DNA of 64,000 nt from Lactiplantibacillus mudanjiangensis (GTDB lineage: Bacteria; Bacillota; Bacilli; Lactobacillales; Lactobacillaceae): the NCBI RefSeq assembly GCF_005405385.1, contig NZ_BJDY01000003.1, positions 248,001 to 312,000 of the forward strand, in the 5' to 3' direction. Below the pieces are notes generated by a model. The model did no database searches and was not told the origin of the DNA. It was given only the letters and a program-made list of their open reading frames with translations. Positions 9,164-19,963 of this stretch are shown one piece after another (positions within the stretch are counted from its first letter, which is position 1; each line of letters starts with the position of its first letter). The position numbers and the translations under genes are program-made.

Positions 9164-9508
9164 TTAATCATTGTCCAGCAGGTGCGCTAGCTTTAGCGCA
9201 TGGCTTAGATAAGCTTTGGTCTCGGCTTGCGACTTACCGGCAACGGTTGGTCGAGCGATCACAAGAAAGTCAGCATCTGGTTTCAGTTGCGGCTTTAACT
9301 CTGTAATTGATTGCCGAATCCGGCGTTTCACCCAATTACGGGCAACAGCATTCCCAATTTTTTTACCAACTGAGATACCGACCCGAAAATGAGGTTGCGC
9401 TGGCTTGTCCAAAACGTAAATGACAAATTGACGATTGGCATACGAGTTGCGGGTCTCAAAAACCTGCTGAAACTCAGCTTCTTTTTTTACCCGATATGAT
9501 TTTCGCAT
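9164..9508 (-). CDS. rnpA: Ribonuclease P protein component
   Basis: A 114-residue basic protein beginning [17 protein letters not shown] with the RNase P signature [15 protein letters not shown] at about residues 54-68. It binds the RNase P RNA and helps it trim the 5' ends of tRNA precursors. It lies between rpmH and yidC. GGAGATGG precedes the ATG. The 117-base interval from rpmH contains two hairpins that could lower rnpA expression relative to the much more abundant ribosomal protein L34. Confidence 0.95.
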   Translation of the reverse strand: MRKSYRVKKEAEFQQVFETRNSYANRQFVIYVLDKPAQPHFRVGISVGKKIGNAVARNWVKRRIRQSITELKPQLKPDADFLVIARPTVAGKSQAETKAYLSHALKLAHLLDND

Positions 9509-9560
9509 AATCCATCTCCATGTGTGCGCTCAAGCTCACCTGAGCGAATTGCTACACAAC

Positions 9561-9625
9561 TTTACAGCCCTCAATGACCGAAGTCACTCAGGACTGTAAA
9601 GAAAAAGCCACTGATTATCAGTGGC
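9561..9625 (-). terminator. Hairpins between rpmH and rnpA (partial terminator)
   Basis: On the minus strand a perfect GCCACTGA/TCAGTGGC stem with 3-base loop is followed by TTTTTC (9602-9625), overlapping the rpmH stop. A second hairpin (TTTACAG/CTGTAAA with inner TGAC/GTCA and a CGAA-type loop) follows at about 9561-9598. Together they look like an attenuator or processing site setting L34 above RNase P protein levels. Confidence 0.65.
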
Positions 9626-9760
9626 CTATGCAGACAATACTTTTCTGCCCCGTTGGCGTCGACGAGCTAACACTTTACGGCCGTTGCTGGTGCTCATCCG
9701 TTTGCGGAAGCCATGGACACGTTGACGATGCCGCTTCTTTGGTTGGTAAGTTCTCTTCAT
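9626..9760 (-). CDS. rpmH: Large ribosomal subunit protein bL34
   Basis: Reverse-strand translation from the ATG at 9760 gives a 44-residue protein, [18 protein letters not shown] continuing to a basic end GRKVLSA and a TAG stop. Length and sequence are those of bL34, a small basic protein of the 50S subunit. A second in-frame ATG directly upstream (9763) would add one methionine; the one used here has the better distance to AAGGAGGTG and gives the standard length. It is the first gene of the leftward rpmH-rnpA-yidC unit that faces away from oriC. Confidence 0.96.
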   Translation of the reverse strand: MKRTYQPKKRHRQRVHGFRKRMSTSNGRKVLARRRQRGRKVLSA

Positions 9761-9851
9761 CATGACACCTCCTTCTCTATAATGACATGAATCAATTAGA
9801 TTAAGTCGTTATTTTCAAAACGCAGTCTATATCTAAACGCATTTCCTAGAT

Positions 9852-9879
9852 ACTATAGCATAAATTATCTGATTTGAAA
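9852..9879 (-). promoter_or_regulatory. Promoter of rpmH
   Basis: On the minus strand TTTCAA (9874-9879) and TATAGT (9852-9857) are 16 bases apart, about 90 bases ahead of rpmH. Confidence 0.6.
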
Positions 9880-9889
9880 ACCTCCAAAT

Positions 9890-10259
9890 AAATAATCGCT
9901 GCGCTTTTCAAGCCTAAGTTCCGCACAACATCCGTTGATGATCTTGTGGATTACTCAAATTGTGCTTTTGACTATCCCCAAGTTACTCACCGACTTGTCG
10001 ACAGATTGACAAGGTGTGATTTAGTTTTCCACAAGCAATCCATTTGATGTGCATAACTCAATCAATCCTTGATCTATCAAGGCCACTTTTAACCATCTTT
10101 TTGTGGACAACTCACTTTTATGGAGAAATACTCCGATTTTTACCGTCCTGTGCATAACTTGTCTAACAGCACGTTCTTTGTGTGACTTTATAGCTGTGGA
10201 AAACTTTTATTGTTCATGCTAAAATAGACTTACGTTTTTTTAAGAAAAGGGGTATCCAA
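9890..10259. other. oriC, upstream DnaA-box cluster
   Basis: The region between rpmH and dnaA holds six DnaA-box-like nine-mers: TGTGGATTA at 9945, TTTTCCACA at 10025, TGTGCATAA at 10048, TGTGGACAA at 10102, TGTGCATAA at 10149 and TGTGGAAAA at 10195. They are one or two changes from the TTATCCACA consensus. With the second cluster after dnaA this is the bipartite origin arrangement known from Bacillus and other Firmicutes. The change from leftward to rightward genes at this point supports it as the replication origin. Confidence 0.88.
10197..10225 (+). promoter_or_regulatory. dnaA promoter overlapping a DnaA box
   Basis: TGGAAA (10197-10202) and TAAAAT (10220-10225) are 17 bases apart. The DnaA box TGTGGAAAA at 10195-10203 covers the -35 element, which would let DnaA repress its own gene. 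Confidence 0.55.
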
Positions 10260-11621
10260 GTGCTGGAACGAAATGATTTATGGAATATCATTAAGTTCTC
10301 TCTGAAGAGTGATCTATCACCCATGACTTTTCAAACGTTTGTTGAACCGGCTAATCCACTACAACTCAATCAGTCCCAAATGACGATTGAGGTACCGACC
10401 AAACTACACCGCGATTATTGGGAAAATAATCTAGCGGACAAGTTTCGTGACTATGCCTTTCAAGCAACTAACGAAGAGATCAGTCCCGTGATGATCACCG
10501 AAGAAGAACGTCAGCAGCTCACCAAAAAATCGCAAGCTGCGACCGGTAACGTTGCAAGTGCCGAAACTGCCACGGCAACTACCCCCACATTTATGCGGGA
10601 AACGAAACTCAACCCGAAATATACATTCGAAAGCTTCGTCATTGGTAAAGGGAACCAAATGGCGCATGCTGCCGCTTTAGTTGTGTCCGAAGAACCGGGC
10701 ACCATGTATAATCCGTTGTTTTTCTATGGTGGTGTGGGCTTAGGCAAGACTCATTTAATGCACGCCATCGGTAACAAATTATTGGAAAGTAATCCTAATT
10801 ACCGGGTCAAATATGTGACCAGTGAGGCCTTCACAAATGACTTGATTACCGCCATTCAAACTGGGCGCCAAAAAGCCTTTCGTGAAACTTACCGCGACGT
10901 CGATTTACTACTAGTCGATGATATTCAATTTTTTGCGAATAAAGAAGCGACACAGGAAGAATTCTTCCATACATTTAATGCTTTATATGAAGACGATAAA
11001 CAAATCGTGTTAACATCTGATCGGTTACCAAACGAAATTCCACAACTCCAAGATCGTTTAGTGTCGCGGTTTAAGTGGGGCTTATCGGTTGATATTACGC
11101 CGCCAGATCTCGAAACCCGGATCGCCATTTTGCGGAACAAAGCTGATCTAGAAGGCATTGCGATTCCTGATGACACGCTGAGTTATATCGCGGGTCAAAT
11201 CGATTCGAATGTGCGAGAATTGGAAGGGGCTTTAGCCCGAGTTCAAGCTTATTCCCGGCTGAACAACTCCCCAATCAGTACCAGTTTAGTCGCTGATGCG
11301 TTGAAGAGTCTCAACCTTAGTAATAAATTATCCGAAGTGTCAATTCCCGTCATTCAGGAAAAGGTTGCCAAGTACTATCACCTCACGATGGCCGACCTTA
11401 AAGGGAAGAAACGCAACAAACAAATTGTCACGCCACGACAAATTGCGATGTACTTATCGCGGGAATTAACCGACAGTTCATTGCCACGAATCGGGAATGA
11501 ATTTGGTGGGAAAGATCATACAACGGTCATTCACGCCTACGATAAAATTTCGGCAGCGCTTAAAACTGACATTGAATTGCAACAAGCCATCGGCGATTTA
11601 AAGAGTCAGCTCAAAGCGTAG
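10260..11621 (+). CDS. dnaA: Chromosomal replication initiator DnaA
   Basis: The 453-residue initiator starts at GTG, with AAAAGGGG 8 bases upstream. Domain I is at the N-terminus ([16 protein letters not shown]), followed by a variable linker (about 85-115). The AAA+ domain has Walker [10 protein letters not shown] and Walker [11 protein letters not shown]-terminal domain IV carries the DnaA-box-binding signature [15 protein letters not shown]. It binds the boxes on both sides of the gene, opens the AT-rich region and loads the helicase DnaB, also encoded in this window (24006). It is followed by an intergenic origin segment and dnaN. Confidence 0.98.
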   Translation: MLERNDLWNIIKFSLKSDLSPMTFQTFVEPANPLQLNQSQMTIEVPTKLHRDYWENNLADKFRDYAFQATNEEISPVMITEEERQQLTKKSQAATGNVASAETATATTPTFMRETKLNPKYTFESFVIGKGNQMAHAAALVVSEEPGTMYNPLFFYGGVGLGKTHLMHAIGNKLLESNPNYRVKYVTSEAFTNDLITAIQTGRQKAFRETYRDVDLLLVDDIQFFANKEATQEEFFHTFNALYEDDKQIVLTSDRLPNEIPQLQDRLVSRFKWGLSVDITPPDLETRIAILRNKADLEGIAIPDDTLSYIAGQIDSNVRELEGALARVQAYSRLNNSPISTSLVADALKSLNLSNKLSEVSIPVIQEKVAKYYHLTMADLKGKKRNKQIVTPRQIAMYLSRELTDSSLPRIGNEFGGKDHTTVIHAYDKISAALKTDIELQQAIGDLKSQLKA

Positions 11622-11796
11622 TGTGGATAAAACCGGAAAAGTCTAAAAGTTTTCCACAGCTTATGCACATGTGGAAAACTCGATGGTTAGTAGGGTTTCA
11701 AAACTTTTCCACATTACCCACTGCCCTACTGTTACTACGACCTTATCTTTACTAATATATATTAAACCGTGTCACCAAGAAGAGAGGATTTACGAT
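11622..11796. other. oriC, downstream DnaA-box cluster and AT-rich unwinding region
   Basis: Five DnaA boxes lie between dnaA and dnaN: TGTGGATAA at 11623, TTTTCCACA at 11651, TTATGCACA at 11662, TGTGGAAAA at 11671 and TTTTCCACA at 11705. The middle three are packed almost without spacing. An AT-rich stretch (about 11745-11768, TACTAATATATATTAAAC) follows and is the likely duplex-unwinding element. Confidence 0.88.
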
Positions 11797-12936
11797 ATGA
11801 AGTTCACGATCAATCGCGCTGCTTTTATTAAAGAATTAAACAACGTTCAACGAGCTATTTCATCAAAGACGACGATTCCCATATTAACGGGGTTAAAAAT
11901 TGATGTTTCTACTGATGGCATTACCTTAACCGGTAGTGACGCTGATATTTCAATTGAAACCACCATTCCAGCTGACGATGACAACAATACGTTAGTTGTT
12001 GAAGAACCGGGTTCAGTTGTCTTAACTGCTCGTTTCTTTAGTGAAATTGTTAAAAAATTGCCTGAAGAAACGATGACGGTCGCCTTAGTAGATGGGTTCC
12101 AAACACAAATTACCTCAGGCGCAGCTTCATTTACCATCAATGGGTTAGATCCTGATAATTATCCGCATCTACCCGAAATTGATACAACCAATACCATCAC
12201 CTTGGCAGGCGATGTGTTCAAAGAATTGATCGGTCAAACGGTTATTGCCGTATCAAATCAAGAAAGTCGTCCGATTTTAACCGGGATTCACTTTATTTTG
12301 AAAGATGGTGAATTTTTGGCCGTCGCTACCGATTCTCATCGGTTAAGTCAACGGAAAATCAAGTTACCAGAAGCCAACAATGCGGACTACGATGTGATCA
12401 TTCCTGGGAAAAGCTTAACGGAATTGTCACGTATGATTGGTGATGATAATCCAGACGTCCAAATGCGGTTGTCAGAAAATCAAGTGCTCTTCATGCTTGG
12501 TCACACAGCTTTTTACTCACGCTTGTTAGAAGGTAATTACCCAGATACGTCACGGTTAATTCCAAAAGAATCTAACACAACCGTTGAAATTGAAGCACCA
12601 GCATTATCGGCCGCAATTGAACGGGCATCGTTGTTATCACATGCAAGTCGGAATAACGTGGTTCGCTTCTCGGTTAATCCAACGGACAAGACCATTACCA
12701 TTTTTGGGAATTCACCAGATGTCGGTGAAGTTACCGAACAGTTGCAACCAGCTGAATTAAGTGGGGATGAATTAGAAATTTCATTTAACCCTGATTACAT
12801 GAAAGAAGCTCTGCGTTCATTCGGCCAAGCTATGATCAAGATTTCATTCACGATGGCATTACGACCATTTACGTTAGTGCCAACTGAAGAAGGCGAAAAC
12901 TTTATTCAATTAATTACGCCGGTTCGGACGTTCTAA
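11797..12936 (+). CDS. dnaN: DNA polymerase III beta subunit (sliding clamp)
   Basis: From the ATG at 11797 the product is 379 residues, the normal clamp length. The start gives MKFTINRAAFIKELNNVQRAI, typical for DnaN, and is preceded by AGAGAGG; longer readings upstream run into the origin boxes and are not real. Three repeated clamp domains are present and the C-terminus QLITPVRTF carries the conserved PVR-type end. The ring-shaped dimer tethers polymerase III to DNA and recruits other repair and replication proteins. It ends at a strong terminator at 12966-13007. Confidence 0.97.
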   Translation: MKFTINRAAFIKELNNVQRAISSKTTIPILTGLKIDVSTDGITLTGSDADISIETTIPADDDNNTLVVEEPGSVVLTARFFSEIVKKLPEETMTVALVDGFQTQITSGAASFTINGLDPDNYPHLPEIDTTNTITLAGDVFKELIGQTVIAVSNQESRPILTGIHFILKDGEFLAVATDSHRLSQRKIKLPEANNADYDVIIPGKSLTELSRMIGDDNPDVQMRLSENQVLFMLGHTAFYSRLLEGNYPDTSRLIPKESNTTVEIEAPALSAAIERASLLSHASRNNVVRFSVNPTDKTITIFGNSPDVGEVTEQLQPAELSGDELEISFNPDYMKEALRSFGQAMIKISFTMALRPFTLVPTEEGENFIQLITPVRTF

Positions 12937-12965
12937 TTAGCTGAATAATTATTCAAATCAACTGA

Positions 12966-13007
12966 AACGCGCGACAATCTCAACTAGATTGTCGCGCGTT
13001 TTTTTGT
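12966..13007 (+). terminator. Strong terminator of dnaN
   Basis: A perfect 15-bp stem, from AACGCGCGACAATCT to AGATTGTCGCGCGTT, encloses a 5-base loop and is followed by TTTTTT. Confidence 0.92.
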
Positions 13008-13062
13008 GGTTATCTAGGTCTAGAAGACGTGTTAAATAGGGGACTAAACGTTCTTGTGATTT

Positions 13063-13173
13063 TTGAAGTTACACATAAACTGACGCTAGCATTAGTTTAT
13101 GCAGTGAGACTGATTATTACGCTGAATCCCATAATTGTCGGCTAAAACAGCCAGAGGTGTCAGTTAACTTCAA
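13063..13173 (+). ncRNA. Candidate structured RNA between dnaN and yaaA
   Basis: The outer arms TTGAAGTTA (13063-13071) and TAACTTCAA (13165-13173) pair perfectly over 9 bases. Inside are ATAAACT/AGTTTAT (13075-13081 with 13094-13100), a weaker ATTAT/ATAAT pair, and GGCT/AGCC (13140-13143 with 13149-13152). This gives a multi-branch fold with a closing stem. No open frame is present. It follows the dnaN terminator and precedes the yaaA promoter, so it would need its own transcription start, which is not obvious. Function unknown; it may also be a decayed element. Confidence 0.4.
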
Positions 13174-13344
13174 GTAACATCGTGTTAGCAAGAACCGTTT
13201 TCATCAGCGTTTCGGTAAAAAAATAAAGGTAATTTTAACGAAATCGGCATATTTTTAAATTTTTAGCGAATTTACCCCCGGGTTGGTACCCCGACATTAG
13301 TTTTGCTTAAATCGGCTTAAAATGGCTCTGAACGCGGTAATAAA

Positions 13345-13373
13345 TTGAATTTTCATAAAAAAAACGGTATAAT
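13345..13373 (+). promoter_or_regulatory. Promoter of yaaA-recF-gyrB-gyrA
   Basis: TTGAAT (13345-13350) and TATAAT (13368-13373) are separated by 17 bases. It is the only good promoter in the 518-base gap after dnaN, and it leaves a leader of about 75 bases before yaaA. The rest of the gap (13180-13340) is AT-rich with no feature recognised. Confidence 0.75.
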
Positions 13374-13454
13374 ATAACTTGTTGAGAAGTGCGCTAGAGT
13401 CCTAGGAGCACGCGTTTTTAAGTCAATTTGGAAGGTTAGGCAGGTGACAATGTC

Positions 13455-13685
13455 ATGCAAACAGTACGAATCAATGCCTTATTTATTACGTTAGGCCAAT
13501 TATTGAAAGAAGAATCAATTATTGAATCCGGCGGCCAAGCAAAGTGGTTCTTACGAGAAAACACGGTGCTGGTTAACGATGAACCAGAAGATCGTCGTGG
13601 ACGTAAATTATATTCTGACGATACGGTAACCGTTACCGGTGAAGGCACTTATGTGGTGCAGTCCCAGTTAGAAACGACTGATTAG
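13455..13685 (+). CDS. yaaA: S4 domain protein YaaA (RecF-linked)
   Basis: This 76-residue protein is one S4 RNA-binding domain: QLLKEESIIESGGQAKWFLRENTVLVNDEPEDRRGRKLY is the typical helix and loop pattern. YaaA homologues sit between dnaN and recF in many Firmicutes. They probably bind structured RNA or ribosome intermediates, but the exact target is not established. The gene stops directly against the recF ATG with no spacer, so translation is coupled. AGGCAGGTGA precedes the ATG. Confidence 0.9.
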   Translation: MQTVRINALFITLGQLLKEESIIESGGQAKWFLRENTVLVNDEPEDRRGRKLYSDDTVTVTGEGTYVVQSQLETTD

Positions 13686-14810
13686 ATGTATTTAGAGAAT
13701 TTAGCGTTACATGATTTTCGGAATTATGCCGATTTAACGGTCAATTTTAGTTCTGGCGTTAATGTGTTGCTCGGACAAAATGCACAAGGTAAGACGAACT
13801 TGCTTGAAGCGATTTATGTGCTGGCCTTAACGCGTAGTCATCGAACGGCTAATGATAAAGAACTAATTCGTTGGCAAACAACGACCGCGACATTGAAAGG
13901 TCGATTGCACAAGACCACTGGCAGTGTCCCACTGGAACTAGAATTAGGACGTCATGGTAAACGTGCGCGAGTTAATCATTTGGAACAGGCGAAATTGTCG
14001 CAATATATTGGCAATTTAAACGTGATCGTGTTTGCCCCAGAAGATCTTGCGATTGTGAAAGGGGCGCCCGCGGTTCGTCGTCGGTTTATGGATATGGAAT
14101 TTGGTCAGATGAGTCCCAAGTATCTCTATAACCTGAGCCAGTATCGGACCATTTTGAAACAACGCAATCAATACTTGCGGCAATTGAACCGTCAGCAAGC
14201 TAAAGATAAGGTCTACTTAGGGGTCCTATCTGATCAGCTGGCGGCATTTGGTGCCGAAATCATTGCGAAACGCTTAGAATTATTACAACAATTGCAGACC
14301 TGGGCGCAACAAGTCCATGCGACGATTACCCAAGAACAAGAAACCTTGACGTTTCATTATGTGACTCAGGTTGATACGACACAAACGACTACAGCTGCTG
14401 AGTTATATCCGGCGTTGCAAGCCTTGTATCAACAACAGCAGGCTAAAGAAATCTTTCAAGGGACAACGTTACTCGGACCACACCGTGACGATCTGCAATT
14501 CAGTGTGAATGATAAAAATGTTCAAACTTTTGGGTCGCAGGGACAACAACGCACCACGGCCCTATCGGTGAAATTAGCCGAAATTGACTTAATGAAGGCG
14601 GAGACCGGTGAATATCCGGTCTTGCTCTTAGATGACGTGCTTTCGGAATTAGATGCAGCCCGGCAGACGCATTTACTGACGGCGATTCAAGATAAAGTCC
14701 AAACTTTCTTGACGACGCCTAGTCTGGATGGGGTTGCCCGTAAATTAATCAAAGCGCCAAAGGTATTTGAAGTAAACCAAGGCAGTTTACATGAGGAGGA
14801 ACCGCAGTGA
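13686..14810 (+). CDS. recF: DNA replication and repair protein RecF
   Basis: The 374-residue ABC/SMC-type ATPase starts [17 protein letters not shown]. Walker A is [15 protein letters not shown], and the late Walker B-like segment reads [16 protein letters not shown]. RecF with RecO and RecR loads RecA onto gapped DNA. The ATG abuts the yaaA stop codon and the end overlaps gyrB by 4 bases, so the genes are translationally coupled in one operon. Confidence 0.96.
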   Translation: MYLENLALHDFRNYADLTVNFSSGVNVLLGQNAQGKTNLLEAIYVLALTRSHRTANDKELIRWQTTTATLKGRLHKTTGSVPLELELGRHGKRARVNHLEQAKLSQYIGNLNVIVFAPEDLAIVKGAPAVRRRFMDMEFGQMSPKYLYNLSQYRTILKQRNQYLRQLNRQQAKDKVYLGVLSDQLAAFGAEIIAKRLELLQQLQTWAQQVHATITQEQETLTFHYVTQVDTTQTTTAAELYPALQALYQQQQAKEIFQGTTLLGPHRDDLQFSVNDKNVQTFGSQGQQRTTALSVKLAEIDLMKAETGEYPVLLLDDVLSELDAARQTHLLTAIQDKVQTFLTTPSLDGVARKLIKAPKVFEVNQGSLHEEEPQ

Positions 14811-16753
14811 CCGAAAATGAAAAAGAAACCAAGCTAGAACGGGCACGTGAATATGATGCCAGTCAGATTCAAGTCTTGGAAGGCTTAGAAGCTGTTCGTA
14901 AACGGCCCGGAATGTATATTGGGACAACTAGTAGCCAAGGACTCCACCATTTAGTTTGGGAAATTGTCGATAATGGGATCGATGAAGCCTTGGCCGGTTT
15001 TGCCAATGAAATTCACGTCACGGTCGAAAAAGATAACAGTATCACCGTTACCGATAATGGGCGTGGGATTCCAGTTGATATTCAAAAGAAGACAGGCAAG
15101 CCAGCGCTAGAAACGGTTTATACGATTCTGCATGCCGGTGGTAAATTCGGCGGTGGCGGCTATAAAGTTTCCGGTGGGTTACATGGGGTTGGGGCTTCAG
15201 TTGTGAATGCCTTATCCGAAACCTTAGACGTTAAAGTTACTCGAAACGGCAAAGTCTATTACATGGACTTTGAACGTGGGAAAGTTAAGACTCAGATGAA
15301 GGTCATCGGGACGGCGCCAGAAGATGCCCATGGGACTGCTGTTCATTTTGTACCCGATCCAGATATTTTCCGAGAAACCACCACTTACGATATTAATATT
15401 TTAACGACACGAATTCGCGAATTGGCTTTCTTGAATAAAGGGCTACAAATTTCGATTCGTGATAATCGTCTTGACGAGCCAACCGAACAAGACTTCTTGT
15501 ATGAAGGCGGGATTCGGCATTATGTCGAATACTTGGACAAAAATAAGACGGTCCTATTCCCCGAACCAATTTACGTTGAAGGGGAACAAAATGGAATCAC
15601 CGTGGAAGTCGCGTTACAATATACCGACGATTATCACAGCAACTTATTAACCTTTACGAATAACATTCATACCTACGAAGGTGGGACCCATGAAGAAGGG
15701 TTCAAACGAGCCTTAACCCGGGTTATTAATGATTATGCCCGTAAGAATAATTTGTTGAAAGATAACGATGCTAATTTGTCCGGTGAAGATGTCCGTGAAG
15801 GGATGACGGCGGTTGTCAGTGTCAAGCATCCCGATCCTCAATTTGAAGGGCAAACCAAGACCAAATTAGGAAATTCCGATGCGCGGGCAGCGGTTGATCG
15901 GTTGTTCTCAGAACACTTCAATAAGTATTTGTTAGAAAATCCTAGCATCGGTCGTAAAGTGGTCGACAAAGGGATGCTAGCTTCTAAAGCCCGCGTAGCA
16001 GCGAAACGCGCGCGGGAAGTCACTCGGAAAAAGAGTGGTCTTGAAATTAGTAATTTACCTGGTAAGTTAGCCGATAACTCCAGCAAAGACCCTGAAATCA
16101 GTGAATTATTCATTGTTGAAGGGGATTCCGCCGGTGGGTCTGCAAAACAAGGCCGGTCGCGGTTAACGCAAGCGATCTTGCCAATCCGGGGGAAAATCTT
16201 GAACGTGGAAAAGGCCAGCATCGATAAGATTTTGGCGAATGAAGAAATTCGGTCACTCTTTACGGCGATGGGCACTGGTTTTGGTGGTGACTTTGACTTG
16301 AGCAAAGCCAACTACCACAAGTTAATCATCATGACCGATGCCGATGTCGATGGGGCCCATATTCGGACCTTGTTATTGACCTTGTTCTACCGCTACATGC
16401 GGCCATTAGTGGATGCTGGATTCGTTTACATTGCTCAGCCACCACTGTATCAAGTCCGTCAAGGTAAGTTCGTACGTTATATTGATTCCGATGAAGAATT
16501 AAGTGAAGTCATGGGTCAATTGGCGCCATCACCAAAACCAGTTGTCCAACGATACAAAGGGTTAGGTGAAATGGATGCTGAACAATTGTGGGAAACCACA
16601 ATGGATCCTGAAAAGCGCCGCTTACTACGGGTGCGTGATGAAGATGCGGCCGATGCCGATGACGTGTTCTCGATGTTAATGGGGGATCAAGTCAAACCCC
16701 GGCGGCAATTTATTGAGGATAACGCGGTGTTTGTTAAGGATCTCGATGTTTAA
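14807..16753 (+). CDS. gyrB: DNA gyrase subunit B
   Basis: A 648-residue GyrB starting at GTG that overlaps recF by 4 bases; GAGGAGG is well placed upstream. The GHKL ATPase domain shows [30 protein letters not shown] and the ATP-lid [15 protein letters not shown]. The Toprim region has the [13 protein letters not shown] and [17 protein letters not shown] motifs. Length is standard for Firmicutes. GyrB with GyrA introduces negative supercoils. It is followed 49 bases later by gyrA. Confidence 0.98.
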   Translation: MTENEKETKLERAREYDASQIQVLEGLEAVRKRPGMYIGTTSSQGLHHLVWEIVDNGIDEALAGFANEIHVTVEKDNSITVTDNGRGIPVDIQKKTGKPALETVYTILHAGGKFGGGGYKVSGGLHGVGASVVNALSETLDVKVTRNGKVYYMDFERGKVKTQMKVIGTAPEDAHGTAVHFVPDPDIFRETTTYDINILTTRIRELAFLNKGLQISIRDNRLDEPTEQDFLYEGGIRHYVEYLDKNKTVLFPEPIYVEGEQNGITVEVALQYTDDYHSNLLTFTNNIHTYEGGTHEEGFKRALTRVINDYARKNNLLKDNDANLSGEDVREGMTAVVSVKHPDPQFEGQTKTKLGNSDARAAVDRLFSEHFNKYLLENPSIGRKVVDKGMLASKARVAAKRAREVTRKKSGLEISNLPGKLADNSSKDPEISELFIVEGDSAGGSAKQGRSRLTQAILPIRGKILNVEKASIDKILANEEIRSLFTAMGTGFGGDFDLSKANYHKLIIMTDADVDGAHIRTLLLTLFYRYMRPLVDAGFVYIAQPPLYQVRQGKFVRYIDSDEELSEVMGQLAPSPKPVVQRYKGLGEMDAEQLWETTMDPEKRRLLRVRDEDAADADDVFSMLMGDQVKPRRQFIEDNAVFVKDLDV

Positions 16754-16802
16754 TGTGTAGCTGAAAAGCTGGTTAAAACATCGATAAAGGAGGATACAAG
16801 AC

Positions 16803-19355
16803 TTGGCTGAATCAGATTTACCAACGCGAATAACCGATGTGAATTTGTCGAAGACGATGCGAACATCGTTCTTAAGTTATGCCATGAGTGTCATCGTGGC
16901 GCGGGCATTACCTGATGTTCGTGATGGGTTAAAACCCGTCCATCGGCGGATTCTATATGGGATGAGTGAACTAGGGGTCACCCCTGAAAAACCTTACAAG
17001 AAATCGGCCAGAATTGTCGGCGATGTCATGGGGAAATATCATCCCCATGGGGACTCGGCAATTTATGAATCAATGGTCCGGATGGCGCAGGACTTCAGTT
17101 ATCGCTACATGCTAGTTGATGGTCATGGGAACTTTGGGTCCGTCGATGGTGACGGTGCCGCGGCCATGCGGTATACCGAAGCTCGAATGAGCAAAATTGC
17201 GGTTGAAATGTTACGCGATATCAATAAGGATACCGTTAACTGGCAACCAAACTATGATGATACTGAACGCGAACCAGAAGTTTTACCAGCACGTTTCCCG
17301 AACCTGCTAGTTAATGGGGCGACTGGGATTGCGGTTGGGATGACGACCAATATTCCACCACATAATTTGTCGGAAGTCATTTCTGCTATTCACTTGTTGA
17401 TGGATAATCCTGACGTGACGACGGCTGATTTGATGGAAGCCGTCCCAGGTCCTGATTTCCCAACTGGTGGGATTGTGATGGGTAAGTCCGGTATTCGGAA
17501 AGCTTACGAAACTGGTCGGGGTAATATCATTATCCGGGCAAAAGTTGACATTCAAGAACAAAAGAATGGTAAGCAACGGATTATTGTCACTGAATTACCA
17601 TATATGGTCAACAAAGCTAAATTAATCGAACGGATTGCATCGTTAGCTCGTGATAAAGAAATCGAAGGGATCACCGACATCAATGATGAAAGTGACCGTG
17701 AAGGGATGCGGGTCGTGATTGACGTGCGTCGTGATGCGAGTGCTTCAGTGATCTTGAACAACTTGTACAAGATGACCTTGATGCAAACGAACTTTGGGTT
17801 CAACATGTTGGCGATCGTCAAAGGTGCGCCAAAAGTCTTGAGCTTGAAACAAATTTTGACCTACTACTTGGAACATCAAGAAGATGTCATCCGGCGGCGG
17901 ACTGAATTTGATTTGAAGAAAGCTCAAGCACGGGCACACATCTTAGAAGGCTTACGGATTGCCTTAGATCACATCGATGAAATCATCTCAATTATTCGTC
18001 ATTCACAGACGAGTGAAATTGCGAAGAATCAATTGATGGATAACTATGGGTTGTCTGATAAACAAGCCCAAGCAATCTTGGATATGCGGCTCGTTCGGTT
18101 GACCGGTTTGGAACGTGAAAAGATCGAAAGTGAATACCAAGATCTTTTGAAAGCTATTGCGGATTACAAAGTGATCTTGGGTAGCAAAGAACGGCTAAAC
18201 CAAATCATTTACGAAGAATTGCTTGAAATTCAACGTAAGTTTGGCGATGAACGTCGGACTGAATTGATGATCGGGGAAGTCTTGAGCCTTGAAGACGAAG
18301 ACTTAATCGAAGAAGAAGAAGTTGCCGTTACCTTAACGCACAATGGCTACATCAAACGCTTGCCAACGACTGAATTCAAGTCGCAGCATCGTGGTGGTCG
18401 TGGGATTCAAGGGATGGATGTTCATGATGATGACTTTATTGAGCATCTCTTGACGACCTCAACGCATGACGTGCTCTTGTTCTTCACCAATGCCGGTAAA
18501 GTTTATCGGATGAAAGCCTATGAGATTCCAGAATACGGTCGCACGGCCAAAGGAATCCCAGTCATTAACTTGTTAGGCGTTAATTCCGGTGAAACAATTC
18601 AAGCGGTCGTTAATGTGCGCGGCGATGCCAACACCAGCGATGACTTCTTGTTCTTCACCACCTTGAATGGGGTCGTGAAACGGACGCCTGTCCAAGAATT
18701 TGCCAATATCCGCAGTAATGGATTAAAGGCAATCACGTTGAAGGATGACGATGAATTAATCGGTGTCACGATTACTGATGGTCATCAAAATATGATTATC
18801 GGGACGCATGCTGGTTATGCCGTTAGCTTTGACGAAGGCACGGTTCGGTCAATGGGTCGGACCGCTGCTGGGGTTCGTGGGATTCGGTTACGCGATGACG
18901 ATTATGTTGTCGGTTTTGATATCTTGAAGCCTGACAGTAAGGTCTTTATCATTACTGAAAAAGGTTATGGTAAACAAACCCCAGCCGCTGATTACCCAAT
19001 TAAGGGTCGTGGTGGTAAAGGGATCAAGACAGCTAATGTCACCGATAAGAACGGCTCATTAGCCGGCTTAACGACCGTGACTGGTGCTGAAGATATTATG
19101 GTGATGACTGACCAAGGGGTGATGATTCGCTTTAATATCGCAACCGTTTCGCAAACGGGTCGGGCGACTTTAGGGGTTCGCCTGATTCGGATTGATGACA
19201 ACGGTAAAGTGGCCACGATGGCCAAAGTTGATCCAGAAACGATCGATGAAGCCGATGGTGAAACACCTGATACTGAAGCCACAAATTCGGATTCAGTTGA
19301 TGAATCGGTAGACGCGACGTCAACTGATTCAACCACACCAGAAGATCAAGCTTAA
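16803..19355 (+). CDS. gyrA: DNA gyrase subunit A
   Basis: An 850-residue GyrA with a TTG start, preceded by AAAGGAGGATACAAG. The quinolone-resistance region reads [22 protein letters not shown], so the serine and glutamate commonly changed in resistant strains are both wild type. The catalytic tyrosine lies in AMRYTEARM. The C-terminal DNA-wrapping blades contain the GyrA box [10 protein letters not shown]. After the last blade there is an acidic Ser/Thr/Asp-rich tail of about 35 residues, which is variable in this family and may tune supercoiling. It ends in a bidirectional terminator. Confidence 0.98.
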   Translation: MAESDLPTRITDVNLSKTMRTSFLSYAMSVIVARALPDVRDGLKPVHRRILYGMSELGVTPEKPYKKSARIVGDVMGKYHPHGDSAIYESMVRMAQDFSYRYMLVDGHGNFGSVDGDGAAAMRYTEARMSKIAVEMLRDINKDTVNWQPNYDDTEREPEVLPARFPNLLVNGATGIAVGMTTNIPPHNLSEVISAIHLLMDNPDVTTADLMEAVPGPDFPTGGIVMGKSGIRKAYETGRGNIIIRAKVDIQEQKNGKQRIIVTELPYMVNKAKLIERIASLARDKEIEGITDINDESDREGMRVVIDVRRDASASVILNNLYKMTLMQTNFGFNMLAIVKGAPKVLSLKQILTYYLEHQEDVIRRRTEFDLKKAQARAHILEGLRIALDHIDEIISIIRHSQTSEIAKNQLMDNYGLSDKQAQAILDMRLVRLTGLEREKIESEYQDLLKAIADYKVILGSKERLNQIIYEELLEIQRKFGDERRTELMIGEVLSLEDEDLIEEEEVAVTLTHNGYIKRLPTTEFKSQHRGGRGIQGMDVHDDDFIEHLLTTSTHDVLLFFTNAGKVYRMKAYEIPEYGRTAKGIPVINLLGVNSGETIQAVVNVRGDANTSDDFLFFTTLNGVVKRTPVQEFANIRSNGLKAITLKDDDELIGVTITDGHQNMIIGTHAGYAVSFDEGTVRSMGRTAAGVRGIRLRDDDYVVGFDILKPDSKVFIITEKGYGKQTPAADYPIKGRGGKGIKTANVTDKNGSLAGLTTVTGAEDIMVMTDQGVMIRFNIATVSQTGRATLGVRLIRIDDNGKVATMAKVDPETIDEADGETPDTEATNSDSVDESVDATSTDSTTPEDQA

Positions 19356-19365
19356 CTAGAATTTT

Positions 19366-19406
19366 AAAAAAGTTGTTCACTAATTTGATTAGTGGCAACT
19401 TTTTTA
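19366..19406 (+). terminator. Terminator of the gyrase operon
   Basis: AAAAAAGTTG-TTCACTAA pairs with TTAGTG-GCAACTTTTTT. A-rich and T-rich ends allow function on both strands. Confidence 0.85.
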
Positions 19407-19500
19407 TTGCCCGGGAAATTAAATTGGCGCTGATCGTTTTACGTAGTTGTAAGACGTATCGAAGCTTAGGATTTTTTTGTTTTGTCGGCTGCGTCAACCC

Positions 19501-19529
19501 TTGCAACAAATTGACTTAGATGCTATACT
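19501..19529 (+). promoter_or_regulatory. Promoter of rpsF-ssb-rpsR
   Basis: TTGCAA (19501-19506) and TATACT (19524-19529) lie 17 bases apart, about 90 bases before rpsF. Confidence 0.7.
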
Positions 19530-19549
19530 TGTAATTCGTGAGTATCTAA

Positions 19550-19615
19550 GTCTCACTTAGATTACTTTCCTTGCTCTTTCAAAGGAAAGGGCCTGAAGTC
19601 CATAAGGAGGTGCAA
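19550..19615 (+). promoter_or_regulatory. rpsF leader hairpin, possible S6:S18 autoregulatory site
   Basis: The leader forms a TTTCCTT/AAAGGAAA hairpin followed by GGGCCTGAAGTCC and the ribosome site AAGGAGG. Leaders of rpsF operons in Firmicutes are known to bind the S6:S18 complex through a CCG-containing motif. The position fits, but I do not see a clear CCG box, so this remains tentative. Confidence 0.4.
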
Positions 19616-19620
19616 ATTTC

Positions 19621-19920
19621 ATGAGTGAATCAAAGAAATATGAAATTACTTACATCGTACGCCCAGACATCGACGATGCTGCTAAGACAGCCGTTGTTGA
19701 TCGTTTTGACAAAATCTTAACTGATAACGGTGCTGAAGTAATTGATTCAAAAGATTGGTCAAAACGCCGTTTCGCATACGAAATCGGTGGTTACAATGAA
19801 GGTACGTATCATATCGTTAACTTAACTGCTACCGATGATGCTGCTTTAAACGAATTCGACCGTCTTTCAAAGATCAATGATGACATTTTACGTCACATGA
19901 TCGTTCGTCGCGAAGACTAA
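19621..19920 (+). CDS. rpsF: Small ribosomal subunit protein bS6
   Basis: The 99-residue product reads as complete bS6 ([19 protein letters not shown], then the [20 protein letters not shown] core). bS6 binds 16S rRNA together with bS18, which is encoded two genes later. AAGGAGGTG is placed 9 bases before the ATG. It heads the widely conserved rpsF-ssb-rpsR operon. Confidence 0.97.
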   Translation: MSESKKYEITYIVRPDIDDAAKTAVVDRFDKILTDNGAEVIDSKDWSKRRFAYEIGGYNEGTYHIVNLTATDDAALNEFDRLSKINDDILRHMIVRRED

Positions 19921-19963
19921 TTACAACAAACTTGAAATAAATTGAGAGAGGAGCACTTCTGTT

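Noticed and set aside
9574-9765. Plus-strand frame opposite rpmH
   Set aside because: It is the complement of rpmH and its attenuator hairpins.
11671-11796. Longer dnaN reading starting at 11671
   Set aside because: It runs through DnaA boxes and the AT-rich unwinding region; the ATG at 11797 has a good ribosome site and gives the standard N-terminus.
16803-19355. Quinolone-resistance change in gyrA
   Set aside because: The resistance-determining region keeps the wild-type serine and glutamate.
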